Shown piece after piece: positions 15,001 to 25,928 of a stretch of 64,000 nucleotides of DNA (positions are counted from its first letter, which is position 1; the number at the start of each line of letters is the position of its first letter). The position numbers and the translations under genes are program-made. The notes beneath the pieces were generated by a model that saw only the letters and a list, made by a program, of their open reading frames with translations, had not been told where the DNA came from and ran no database searches. Source of the stretch: Siphonodentalium dalli (lineage: Eukaryota; Mollusca; Scaphopoda; Gadilida; Siphonodentaliidae); assembly GCA_032622095.1 (NCBI GenBank), contig CP136066.1:232378961-232442960 (forward strand), written 5' to 3'.

Positions 15001-18000
15001 GTCGAAAATTACAAAAAAATGACCATGACTGACAATATAACTTCATATGGCCTAACCTGAGGTGTCTTTTCATGTGCGATCAGTATTTTTCCAACTCACA
15101 TCATGCCTGTGAATCAAAATAAACCATAATTGCCAACATAAAATGGAAAATAATTGTTAGGAGACACCAACATGCCATGAGATTTGGGTCGAAAATTACA
15201 AAAAATGACCATCGCTGACAATATAACTTCATATGGCCTAACCTTGGGTGTCTTTTCATGTGCGATCAGTGTTTTTCCAACTCACATCATACCTGTGAAT
15301 CAAAATAAACCATAATTGCCAACATAAAATGAAAAATAATTGTTAGGAGACACCAACATGCCATGAGATTTGGGTCGAAAATTACAAAAAAATGACCATG
15401 ACTGACAATATAACTTCATATGGCCTAACCTGAGGTGTCTTTTCATGTGCGATCAGTGTTTTTCCAACTCACATCATGCCTGTGAATAAAAATAAACCAT
15501 AACTGCCAACATAAAATGGAAAATAATTGTTAGGAGACACCAACATGCCATGAGATTTGGGTCGAAAATTACAAAAAAATGACCATGACTGACAATATAA
15601 CTTCATATGGCCTAACCTGAGGTGTCTTTTCATGTGCGATCAGTGTTTTTCCAACTCACATCATGCATGTGAATCAAAATAAACCATAATTGTCAACATA
15701 AAATGGAAAATAATTGTTAGGAGACACCAACATGCCATGAGATTTGGGTCGAAAATTACAAAAAAATGACCATGACTGACAACATAACTTCATATGGCCT
15801 AACCTGAGGTGTCTTTTCATGTGCGATCAGTGTTTTTCCAACTCACATCATGCCTGAGAATCAAAATAAACCATAATTGTCAACATAAAATGGAAAATAA
15901 TTGTTAGGAGACACCAACATGCCATGAGATTTGGGTTCAAAATTACAAAAAAATGACCATCGCCGACAATATAACTTCATATGGCCTAACCTGAGGTGTC
16001 TTTTCAAGTGCGATCAGTGTTTTTCCAACTCACATCATGCCTGTGAATCAAAATAAACCATAATTGTCAACATAGAATGGAAAATAATTGTTAGGAGACA
16101 CCAACATGCCATGAGATTTGGGTCGAAAATTACAAAAAATGACCATCGTTGACAATATAACTTCATATGGCCTAACCTGGGCTGTCTTTTCATGTGCGGT
16201 CAGTGTTTTTCAAACTCACATCATGCCTGTGAATCAAAATAAACCATAATTGTCAACATAGAATGGAAAATCATTGTTAGGAGACACCAACATGCCATGA
16301 GATTTGGGTCGAAAATTACAAAAAAATGACCATGACTGACAATATAACTTCATATGGCCTAACCTGAGGTGTCTTTTCATGTGCGATCAGTGTTTTTCCA
16401 ACTCACATCATGCCTGTGAATGAAAATAAACCATAACTGCCAACATAAAATGGAAAATAATTGTTAGGAGACACCAACATGCCATGAGATTTGGGTAGAA
16501 AATTACAAAAAAAATGACCATGACTGACAATATAACTTCATATGGCCTAACCTGAGGTGTCTTTTCATGTGCGATCAGTGTTTTTCCAACTCACATCATG
16601 CCTGTGAATGAAAATAAACCATAACTGCCAACATAAAATGGAAAATAATTGTTAGGAGACACCAACATGCCATGAGATTTGGGTAGAAAATTACAAAAAA
16701 ATGACCATGACTGACAATATAACTTCATATGGCCTAACCTGAGGTGTCTTTTCATGTGCGATCAGTGTTTTTCCAACTCACATCATGCCTGTGAATGAAA
16801 ATAAACCATAACTGCCAACATAAAATGGAAAATAATTGTTAGGAGACACCAACATGCCATGAGATTTGGGTCGAAAATTACAAAAAAATGACCATGACTG
16901 ACAATATAACTTCATATGGCCTAACCTGAGGTGTCTTTTCATGTGCGATCAGTGTTTTTCCAACTCACATCATGCATGTGAATCAAAATAAACCATAATT
17001 TCCAACATAAAATGGAAAATAATTGTTAGGAGACACCAACATGCCATGAGATTTGGGTTCAAAATTACAAAAAAATGACCATCGCCGACAATATAACTTC
17101 ATATGGCCTAACCTGAGGTGTCTTTTCAAGTGCGATCAGTGTTTTTCCAACTGACATCATGCCTGTGAATCAAAATAAACCATAATTGTCAACATAAAAT
17201 GGAAAATAATTGTTAGGAGACACCAACATGCCATGAGATTTGGGTCGAAAATTACAAAAAATGACCATCGTTGACAATATAACTTCATATGGCCTAACCT
17301 GGGGTGTCTTTTCATGTGCGATCAGTGTTTTTCCAACTCACATCATGCCTGTGAATAAAAATAAACCATAATTGTCAACATAGAATGGAAAATAATTGTT
17401 AGGAGACACCAACATGCCATGAGATTTGGGTCGAAAATTACAAAAAAATTACCATCGCTGACAATATAACTTCATATGGCCTAACCTTGGGTGTCTTTTC
17501 ATGTGCGATCAGTTTTTTTCCAACTCACATCATACCTGTGAATCAAAATAAACCATAATTGCCAACATAAAATGAAAAATAGTTGTTAGGAGACACCAAC
17601 ATGCCATGAGATTTGGGTCGAAAATTACAAAAAAATGACCATGACTGACAATATAACTTCATATGGCCTAACCTGAGGTGTCTTTTCATGTGCGATCAGT
17701 GTTTTTCCAACTCACATCATGCCTGTGAATCAAAATAAACCATAATTGCCAACATAAAATGGAAAATAATTGTTAGGAGACACCAACATGCCATGAGATT
17801 TGGGTCGAAAATTACAAAAAATGACCATCGCTGACAATATAACTTCATATGGCCTAACCTTGGGTGTCTTTTCATGTGCGATCAGTGTTTTCCAACTCAC
17901 ATCATACCTGTGAATCAAAATAAACCATAATTGCCAACATAAAATGAAAAATAATTGTTAGGAGACACCAACATGCCATGAGATTTGGGTCGAAAATTAC

Positions 18001-20346
18001 AAAAAAATGACCATGACTGACAATATAACTTCATATGGCCTAACCTGAGGTGTCTTTTCATGTGCGATCAGTATTTTTCCAACTCACATCATGCCTGTGA
18101 ATCAAAATAAACCATAATTGCCAACATAAAATGGAAAATAATTGTTAGGAGACACCAACATGCCATGAGATTTGGGTCGAAAATTACAAAAAATGACCAT
18201 CGCTGACAATATAACTTCATATGGCCTAACCTTGGGTGTCTTTTCATGTGCGATCAGTGTTTTTCCAACTCACATCATACCTGTGAATCAAAATAAACCA
18301 TAATTGCCAACATAAAATGAAAAATAATTGTTAGGAGACACCAACATGCCATGAGATTTGGGTCGAAAATTACAAAAAAATGACCATGACTGACAATATA
18401 ACTTCATATGGCCTAACCCGAGGTGTCTTTTCATGTGCGATCAGTGTTTTTCCAACTCACATCATGCCTGTGAATCAAAATAAACCATAATTGCCAACAT
18501 AAAATGGAAAATAATTGTTAGGAGACACCAACATGCCATGAGATTTGGGTCGAAAATTACAAAAAATGACCATCGTTGACAATATAACTTCATATGGCCT
18601 AACCTGGGGTGTCTTTTCATGTGCGATCAGTGTTTTTCCAACTCACATAATGCCTGTGAATAAAAATAAACCATAATTGTCAACATAGAATGGAAAATAA
18701 TTGTTAGGAGACACCAACATGCCATGAGATTTGGGTCGAAAATTACAAAAAAATGACCATGACTGACAACATAACTTCATATGGCCTAACCTGAGGTGTC
18801 TTTTCATGTGCGATCAGTGTTTTTCCAACTCACATCATGCCTGAGAATCAAAATAAACCATAATTGTCAACATAAAATGGAAAATAATTGCTAGGAGACA
18901 CCAACATGCCATGAGATTTGGGTCGAAAATTACCAAAAAATGACCATCGCTGACAATATAACTTCATATGGCCTAACATGGGCTGTCTTTTCATGTGCGG
19001 TCAGTGTTTTTCAAACTCACATAATGCCAGTGAATCAAAATAAACCATAATTGTCAACATAGAATGGAAAATAATAGTTAGGAGACACCAACATGCCATG
19101 AGATTTGGGTCGAAAATTACAAAAAAATGACCATGACTGACAATATAACTTCATATGGCCTAACCTGAGGTGTCTTTTCATGTGCGATCAGTGTTTTTCC
19201 AACTCACATCATGCCTGTGAATGAAAATAAACCATAACTGCCAACATAAAATGGAAAATAATTGTTAGGAGACACCAACATGCCATGAGATTTGGGTCGA
19301 AAATTACAAAAAATGACCATCGTTGACAATATAACTTCATATGGCCTAACCTGGGGTGTCTTTTCATGTGCGATCAGTGTTTTTCCAACTCACATCATGC
19401 CTGTGAATGAAAATAAACCATAATTGCCAACTTAAAATGGAAAATAAATGTTAGGAGACACCAACATGCCATGAGATTTGGGTCGAAAATTCCAAAAAAA
19501 TTACCATCGCTGACAATATAACTTCATATGGCCTAACCTTGGGTGTCTTTTCATGTGCGATCAGTTTTTTTCCAACTCACATCATACCTGTGAATCAAAA
19601 TAAACCATAATTGCCAACATAAAATGGAAAATAATTGTTAGGAGACACCAACATGCCATGAGATTTGGGTCGAAAATTACAAAAAAATGACCATGACTGA
19701 CAATATAACTTCATATGGCCTAACCTGAGGTGTCTTTTCATGTGCGATCAGTGTTTTTCCAACTCACATCATGCCTGTGAATCAAAATAAACCATAATTG
19801 CCAACATAAAATGGAAAATAATTGTTAGGAGACACCAACATGCCATGAGATTTGGGTCGAAAATTACAAAAAATGACCATCGCTGACAATATAACTTCAT
19901 ATGGCCTAACCTTGGGTGTCTTTTCATGTGCGATCAGTGTTTTTCCAACTCACATCATACCTGTGAATCAAAATAAACCATAATTGCCAACATAAAATGA
20001 AAAATAATTGTTAGGAGACACCAACATGCCATGAGATTTGGGTCGAAAATTACAAAAAAATGACCTTGACTGACAATATAACTTCATATGGCCTAACCTG
20101 AGGTGTCTTTTCATGTGCGATCAGTGTTTTTCCAACTCACATCATGCCTGTGAATAAAAATAAACCATAATTGTCAACATAGAATGGAAAATAATTGTTA
20201 GGAGACACCAACATGCCATGAGATTTGGGTCGAAAATTACAAAAAAATTACCATGACTGACAATATAACTTCAAATGGTCTAACCTGGGCTGTCTTTTCG
20301 TGGGTGATCAGTGTTTTTCCAACTCACATCATGCCTGTGAATCCAA
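1..20346. repeat. Satellite A: 187-bp tandem array with 16-mer higher-order repeats
   Basis: The whole stretch is head-to-tail copies of an AT-rich monomer of 186-188 bp. Unit starts at 1, 188, 375 and 562 are exactly 187 bp apart, which gives about 108 copies. The array runs off the left edge of the window. Monomer variants recur in a fixed order. For example, the variant with GGGTTC in place of GGGTCG occurs at 2109, 5097, 8087, 11076, 12945 and 15933, and again 6 monomers later at 3231, 6219, 9208, 12198, 14067 and 17055. The spacing of 2,988-2,990 bp marks a 16-monomer higher-order repeat. One unit (11,076-12,944) has only 10 monomers. The few short open frames inside depend on single-base variants and are not genes. 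The monomer length is about one nucleosome repeat, as in many centromeric satellites, but no centromere function is shown. Confidence 0.97.
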
Positions 20347-20490
20347 ATAACCCATAATTATCGCCCTAAAATGGCATATTATTGTTAAGAGACACAACAT
20401 AGGCTACCATTACCATTGGTTTTGCATTTTGGGTCAAAAATGAAAATAAATGACCAGCACCAATAATATAACCTCAAATGGGCAGTATTC
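20347..20490. repeat. Degenerate edge of satellite A
   Basis: The last monomer decays here. Recognisable satellite words such as CATAAT, AATGGCATATTATTG, GAGACAC and ATAACCTCA persist in the correct order but with many substitutions and small indels. This is usual at array borders, where homogenisation by unequal exchange is weaker. Confidence 0.75.
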
Positions 20491-20822
20491 TTAATGCGAT
20501 TTGTTCTAAACGTATGTCTTTTTGGAAATTGCTGTCCAACAAACAAGATTTACCTTGATTTACATCTTACATCTTCTGTGTCTTTACGGCCAGCATTGAC
20601 CAACCCCGGAACGTGGTCTGAGTATGTCCCTAACTATGTATATGCTATTTAGATACCGCTTTGCCTTTGTGAGTTTGTCGTACATGACCAGGATCCATCC
20701 GGAGTTTTCATGCATTAATTACATGTATATACAGTTGTAGATTTACTTTGCTATACCCCCCAGTAAAATCACTAGCTGCATGTGTAATCTATGGCAGCAT
20801 AAAGTTGAAGTCCATTTATATG
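20491..20822. other. No recognisable feature
   Basis: AT-rich sequence between the satellite edge and the next repeat. I see no coding exon, RNA gene or clear repeat structure here. Confidence 0.5.
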
Positions 20823-21084
20823 GACATTGAACTTGAAGTTGAACGAGGGTATCACCCCCCCCCCCCCACCCCCCCCCCCTTTTCGGTACGCGGGATTCAG
20901 GGTGTTTTGAAGCTGTACGCGGGATTCATACCCCCCGAATTAACTGGTATTCGGGTTCAAGCATAACATCTTGGACGCAGGTTTGATGGCGCAAAGTAAT
21001 ATTTTGTGCTAGTTATCTGTGTGAATATAATAGCTTCTTGGGCATATTCAACCACCGTGCCATCATAAACATGCTAAAAATGCT

Positions 21085-21540
21085 TGACGCCAGTCTAGAT
21101 GCTGGGATTTTGCGATTTTCTTGTTCAGATTACAAAATTTTCGCACCATGGTTGGGCCCGATGTGTCATTGTCTCTCCCCTGTGGCCAATACAAAAATGC
21201 TAATAAGTTTAACAATATTTTACTACATTTGGTCAAACTTGTGGTCATCAGTTGGAGAATTTTCCAACCTGAAGGAGAGTATGAGGTTTGAAATTTCCAA
21301 CACTGTAGGAAAGCTTTAGTTGAGGCCAGTCTGGATGCTATGATTTGCGATTTTCTTGTTCAAATTTCAAAATTTTCTCACACCGGCCGAACAACGATGG
21401 TTAGCTCGGTGTGTCGTGGTCTCTTGCCCGTAGCCGTGTGCATGTGTATGGAGTTAGACCACTAGATGTTAGGATTTATGCAATGTTTCAGGTTAAAATA
21501 TCTGAATTTTCTCATACCGGGAATATAGAATCATGGTTTA
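21085..21540. repeat. Three diverged tandem copies
   Basis: A passage reading roughly CCAGTCTAGATGCTGGGATT, then GCGATTTTCTTGTTCA, then AAAATTTTC recurs at about 21,088, 21,327 and (more weakly) 21,455. The first two are about 240 bp apart and clearly homologous. The third is shorter. Short open frames here read through the repeat and do not look like genes. Confidence 0.5.
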
Positions 21541-21582
21541 TGAAGATATAGGATATTAGGCCTAAACACTGAGGTGCAAGGA

Positions 21583-21608
21583 AGGGGGGGGGGGGGGGGG
21601 GGGGGGTG
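21583..21608. repeat. Homopolymer G tract
   Basis: A run of about two dozen G residues. Similar tracts occur at 22,031-22,047, 24,388-24,418 and 33,760-33,773, with C tracts at 20,859-20,879, 33,820-33,832 and 34,459-34,471. Exact lengths are unreliable in assemblies. Such tracts can form G-quadruplexes. Confidence 0.85.
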
Positions 21609-22087
21609 GTGCAAATGAAATTATGCAAAACTTGTGTTCGGTCTGATTCTGACCCAAGGAGGGGGGGTGCAGTTGGAATTTCCCAAGGTGGACACCCCCC
21701 AACGGAAACCCTCTAGCCACGTCCCTGGTCATAAAGGATCATTAATGGTATCATAACGGCCTCATAGTCATAACGCGACCGGCATCATAATGTGTCTATG
21801 TATTATTTCTTAACATGTATTCAGGATTCACCCCCCAAAATTAAATCGTATAACTATAACCAACCTGTACCAAATCTGAGTTTTATCAATAATGTTTTTA
21901 AATATAATCCAAAATTCACCAAAAATATTGCACAAAATTGTATAGTTACACCTTATGCGCCTCCTTTAAAACTTCAGCATAATGAAGGTTAGGAGAAACC
22001 TATAGATAGATAGATAGATATGATTCAGGGGGAGGGGGGGGGGGGGGTGATACCCTCTTGAACGACATTGAACTTCAAGTTGAACGA

Positions 22088-22680
22088 CAGATCTTCACGG
22101 CCACTTGTTGAGCCTGATCGAGGAAATTTGGTTTAAAATATATTTAAAAGTACTTTAAGGTATACATACATTATTAGTATACGAGTTTAAACACATTAAT
22201 GTAAATTTAAAATCAAGTGGTTTCAAGAAATAGCCGATGTTTTCCGGTATATTAGAAATATTTGACTTTATGCAACTGCGAAATGCAACTAAATAGATTC
22301 CATCCGCCATTGTTGTTGGTGAATTGTTAAGCTCCGCCCTTTTAACTCCACCCACAAATTCTCATGGCACGGTACGGCATGTCTCCTTGGCTCGAGACAA
22401 GTACATATGCAATCACGATGTCAGATGCGACCTTGAATTTATCGCCCGGAAGCGGATACACTTATAACCGGTGAACCGGTGCTAAAATAACAATGCCCGG
22501 TTATCCAGGAGTATCCAGTATAGACCAAAAAACGATCGTTTTTCCATGGGTTTCCAGAACCTGGAATTACTGGGGATAGTTTTCCAGTATAATCCAGTTT
22601 CCAGGAGGGGTGTGCGAACCCTGCTAACTACATAGAAGTTCTGACTGTTGTGTTTACCTGAGTGACCTATGTAACCGTAT
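22088..22680. other. No recognisable feature
   Basis: AT-rich non-coding sequence. A short passage at 22,490-22,600 repeats CCAG/TATCCAG words several times, but no gene or clear mobile element can be supported. Confidence 0.45.
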
Positions 22681-22682
22681 TC

Positions 22683-22852
22683 AACAGTTTACCACGGTGG
22701 TTTACCACCATGGTAACACCTGAGGTAAACCACCACGGTGTTACCACCATGGCAAACCATGGTAAACCACCATGGTGACACCACTATAGGTGGCCAATAT
22801 ATCTCGTTTTTTTTACCATGGTTTACCGTGGTGTTTTACCATGGTGGTACGA
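22683..22852. repeat. Clustered CCATGG palindromes
   Basis: The word TTTACCACCATGGTAA and its close variants occur many times in both orientations within 170 bp, so the region is a stack of overlapping dyads (for example 22,700-22,715, 22,740-22,775 and 22,815-22,848). It could extrude cruciforms. It lies just upstream of the transposase relic and may be the subterminal region of that element. Confidence 0.7.
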
Positions 22853-22896
22853 AGGGGGATTTTTATATGGGGTACTCAGTATGCTGGTATCATATT

Positions 22897-24330
22897 TTTC
22901 TGATACTCAAGGAGAATGTTGTGTCCAACATTATACATCATTAGCAATGACTGTAGTTAATGCACAAACAGTGTTCAATGCTGTGCATGAGAAGTTGGAG
23001 GCTGACGGAATTTCTACGGACAATCTTATCTCTGTTCTGTGTGTTCCACAAACTATATGCGTGGTAAAATAAGTGGATTTGAAACTCGGTTGAGGGAGAA
23101 ATTACCTCATTTGTTAGACATTGATGGAGATTTGTGCCATCATGTGCACAATGCCACTAAATGATTTTGTGGGAAATTTGAGCGGTTAATTGAGGGCTTA
23201 GCTGATGACTTGTACAGTGATTTTAAGTACAGTCCAGATCTTCGAGCATATTTGGAGGAGTTATGTATTATTTTTGGACTAATTTAAAGTACATTGTTCC
23301 AGCACAAAGAGTTGCATTTAGATGGCTGTCCGTATATGATATGACATTGAAACATAAACCACTTCTTGATGTTTATACTGTATTCTACTTTGCTTGGATA
23401 GATAAAACATTGTTGCCTGCTTACCAAGAAATTTATTTGGCCATACTCAAGAAGTTGTCAAAACCTTCACAGAAACGAGTGACAGAAATAACTGGTTTGC
23501 TAAAAAAGAAATCATTGACAACAAAGGGACATGAGAGGAAGAAAAGAATAGTGGAAAGACTATTCTACAAAGGACAGACAACACTGCTGTACATGAATAT
23601 GTATTTATCAATTCTTCCGATGTTCAAGTCATTTGTTATAGTCTTCCAGCCGAAGGAGCCAACTATCCACAAGCTGTACTCTGAACAAGTGGATCTTTTA
23701 AAACAATTTCTATGTTGTTTCATAAAACATGAAGTTGTCAATGAACAGAAATTGCTCTCTATTGACCTAACAGAGTCAAAGAACCACCTTGCACTTTCTC
23801 AGTTGTATGTGGGGAGTGAAGCTGATCGAGTCTGTTCTTGTAAACCTGGATGCAATTGAGATTTCATCCTTCTTGTCATCTCTCCAGGATGCCTATATTG
23901 ATGTGGGGAGCTACATGCAAATAAAATTCTCAATTAACAACAAGTTTCTGCGATAGGTGTCTTCATTAGACCCTCAGCTCCAGGGCCATATATAGTCAAA
24001 CGTGTCGTTCGCTGAAGAGACAGTTCAATTTCTTCCCCACTGTGATGAATGGAACAGACAAGGAAGCATATTACCTGGAAGTGTCGAAGTTGCAAGCTGA
24101 TCCAACATTGCCTGAATGTACTGATGTGGACACACCAGTGAGAGTTGACAAATGGTGGTGTGCTGTATTAAGGAATGGAAAATACTCAATTCTTGGCAAA
24201 ATTGTTAAGGCAGCTTTGAGTATTTTCTCAGGTTCAAGAATTGAGCAGAGCTTCAGAATTATGAATGATATCATCAGTGCGAAAACCAATAGACTGAAGA
24301 TTGATACCTTTGACTCATGCAATCGATAGT
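22897..24330 (+). pseudogene. hAT-like transposase relic, several frame breaks
   Basis: Three frames must be joined to follow the protein, so the gene is broken. Segment 1 (to about 23,040) contains the TVVNAQTVFNAVHEKL block. A frame change follows near 23,040 into a stretch with SGFETRLREKLPHLLDIDGD and HHVHNATK, which has an in-frame TGA after ATK. Segment 2 (23,263-23,859) carries FRWLSVYD and LLDVYTVFYFAW. Segment 3 (24,042-24,329) ends with a hAT-type C-terminal dimerisation block (VDKWWCAV, LSIFSGSRIEQSFRIMND). The order and spacing match uncharacterised hAT-like transposase proteins common in marine invertebrates. This family assignment is from memory of the motifs, not a search. No intact terminal inverted repeats or 8-bp duplication were found around it. 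It is almost certainly inactive. Confidence 0.7.
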
Positions 24331-24387
24331 GTATGACTTAAAATCAAAGGATAAATCCTCTATCGAAATGTATCGCAGGGCAGACAA

Positions 24388-24418
<31 letters not shown>
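24388..24418. repeat. Long homopolymer G tract
   Basis: About 30 consecutive G residues directly after the transposase relic. It is a potential G-quadruplex and a likely sequencing-length uncertainty. Confidence 0.85.
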
Positions 24419-24419
<1 letters not shown>

Positions 24420-24700
24420 AGTACAAAATTTGCAGGAAGGTATGCCGGGGTGGTGGGTGGCCCGAGGGGCAAAACACGCGTTTTTTACAAGCTCATGCTA
24501 ATTTTTTACTAAAGACCTTTTGTTGCCTTATTTGACATTTGTAACAGTTAAAAACATTATAAGGATTTATAACTGCAAAACACCATATTTATGTTACTGT
24601 GCCCTTATATGGGCCTTAGTGGAGAGTGGAGATGACATTAAGCTATGGCATGTTGAATATGGGGCGGTGTGGTGAAAGTATTCCTTCCAGCCACCCTTTG
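24419..24700. other. No recognisable feature
   Basis: Mixed-composition non-coding sequence between the G tract and the dispersed repeat. I see no gene or repeat signature. Confidence 0.45.
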
Positions 24701-24739
24701 GAAAGAAGCTTCGAGAAATGTAAAACTGAAATAAATAAA

Positions 24740-24925
24740 CTTGTCTTGATGTAACTAAAGCCTAGATCATTGTGTGCATCAAGCCAATCAGTGAAATATT
24801 TGCATGTTTATCAACTCATATGATTGGTTACTATCACAACACCTAAAATATCCAAGTCTGGCATAGTGACTGTTTGTCATTTATTATAACAGAGGTTGCT
24901 CCAGTAGACTAACAAAAGTGTTAAG
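24740..24925. repeat. Dispersed repeat R, uninterrupted copy
   Basis: This copy contains, in order, GATGTAACTAAAGCCTAGAT, TTGTGTGCATCAAGCCAATC, AGTGAAATATTTGCATG, TATCCAAGTCTGGCATAGTG and GTTGCTCCAGTAGACTAACA. The first part recurs at 31,400-31,530, and the second part at 57,006-57,090 and 57,465-57,490. In those copies the sequence is cut exactly between AATCAGTGAA and TATTTGCATG by a LINE. This copy therefore serves as the empty-site reference for that insertion. Confidence 0.75.
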
Positions 24926-25005
24926 GCCAAAAAAAAAAAAACTTCTCTGTTTCCGGTACCCGGCCTGGCTGAGATTTTCTTGCCGGCCTCAATTTTTTTT
25001 TTTAT
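24926..25005. repeat. Short A/T-flanked repeat, inverted relative of 31,190-31,285
   Basis: GGCC followed by an A tract, then TTCTCTGTTTCCGG, a GC-rich core with CCTGGCTG, and a T tract. Its reverse complement resembles 31,190-31,285, which has an A tract, CCTGCCTGCC, CGGAAACAGACATG, a T tract and GGCC. This is a short mobile element or processed fragment of unknown class. Confidence 0.45.
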
Positions 25006-25139
25006 TTTCACGAAGTCCAAAGTAACCTTTCTGTCTGAGTTAATGGCTATGGTTTTCCCAATACCAACAGCAGAACTAACCACCAATCGCATACACACCT
25101 GACGCATGTGTTACGATGTGTAGGCCATGTGCGCGATCG

Positions 25140-25425
25140 CGCTTTCTTGATATAAATAAGACAACTATAGGTCGGCCATGCTACGCAGTGAATACCGTGG
25201 CTTAAATCAAACTCTACCCTGACGAGTCACTACGGAAATCCCCCCGTATTTTGTGGGCTGTGTACACTGCTGTGTATTTTAAAAAGTACAATGTATTAAT
25301 TATACCGGTAGCTCCCTTAACTTCCTCGCCTAATTGGGGCAAAACTTGCCTGAAAGACCATCTGTTCGCGACAAAACAGTGAAAAGCATGTGCGTTTTTG
25401 GCGGGAAAATGACAGTCCGTATTAC
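25140..25425 (-). repeat. Dispersed repeat shared with 40,840-41,335 (inverted)
   Basis: Read on the minus strand, the blocks AATACATTGTA, ACAGCCCA, GATTTCCG followed by TGACTCG, and GCCATGCTA recur in the same order at 41,186-41,295 on the plus strand. GTGCGTTTTTGGCGGGAAAAT at 25,390 also matches the reverse complement of 40,875-40,900. The two copies are diverged. No coding potential is seen. Confidence 0.5.
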
Positions 25426-25817
25426 GTAATCAGTCCTGGAAATTAGCGTCGTCAAAAGCCGAAATCACCATCAACATTGACATGACGAAATCGTCATCAA
25501 AGATTAAAATGCATTGGCATCCTTGAATATTCACATAAACCCGATTTTAACCCACTTTAAATAAACAACTGTCTGTTATGAATGACACAACAACTGGGTC
25601 ACTGTGTCACCAACCAAACGCATCAGTGGGTCACGTGAATAAACTCTGTAACTATTTACGACAGACTCTCTTTGATGTTTTCCGACCAAGTAGCAGATAC
25701 AATGTACCACTGATAGAAACAACTCGCACTGTATGCAAGTATCAAACACACATTTCTTATCATCTGATGTGCATACATGTACTGCATGTAAGGATTATTT
25801 GATAACTTGCTGTTAAT
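25426..25817. other. No recognisable feature upstream of the LTR-like unit
   Basis: Non-coding sequence with a 74-codon open frame at 25,578-25,802 that shows no recognisable motif. Nothing here can be assigned. Confidence 0.4.
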
Positions 25818-25913
25818 AATGTAGTGGTTTTAGGTCCCGAAGAGTACCGGTTATCCGGTACGAGTGCACCCGAGGATGTGACGTCACTCCCAGCTACCAA
25901 GAAGAACAGAACA
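25818..25913 (+). repeat. Left 96-bp direct repeat (putative 5' LTR remnant)
   Basis: Matches 30,276-30,371 throughout and includes a TGACGTCA palindrome (CRE-like). The next bases differ from the right copy: TATAAAG follows here at 25,914. Confidence 0.85.
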
Positions 25914-25928
25914 TATAAAGTGGAGGAC

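Larger units (their letters stand above)
20823..22087. mobile_element. Insertion flanked by 24-bp direct repeats, with GGGTATCACC inverted ends
   Basis: A 24-bp word starting GACATTGAACTT occurs at 20,823-20,846 and again at 22,064-22,087 with one mismatch. Just inside the left copy is GGGTATCACC followed by a C-tract (20,847 on). Just inside the right copy is a G-tract followed by GGTGATACCC (to 22,055), the reverse complement. The arrangement of direct repeat, inverted end, body and inverted end fits a 1.2-kb insertion. A 24-bp duplication is too long for most DNA transposons, so a rearrangement is also possible. The body has no convincing gene. Confidence 0.5.

Noticed and set aside
1-20346. 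CRISPR-like array
   Set aside because: Repeats are 187 bp with no unique spacers, in a eukaryotic context. It is a satellite.
1-20346. CENP-B box in satellite A
   Set aside because: I looked for the TTCG....A..CGGG pattern in the monomer and did not find it, so no centromere-protein claim is made.
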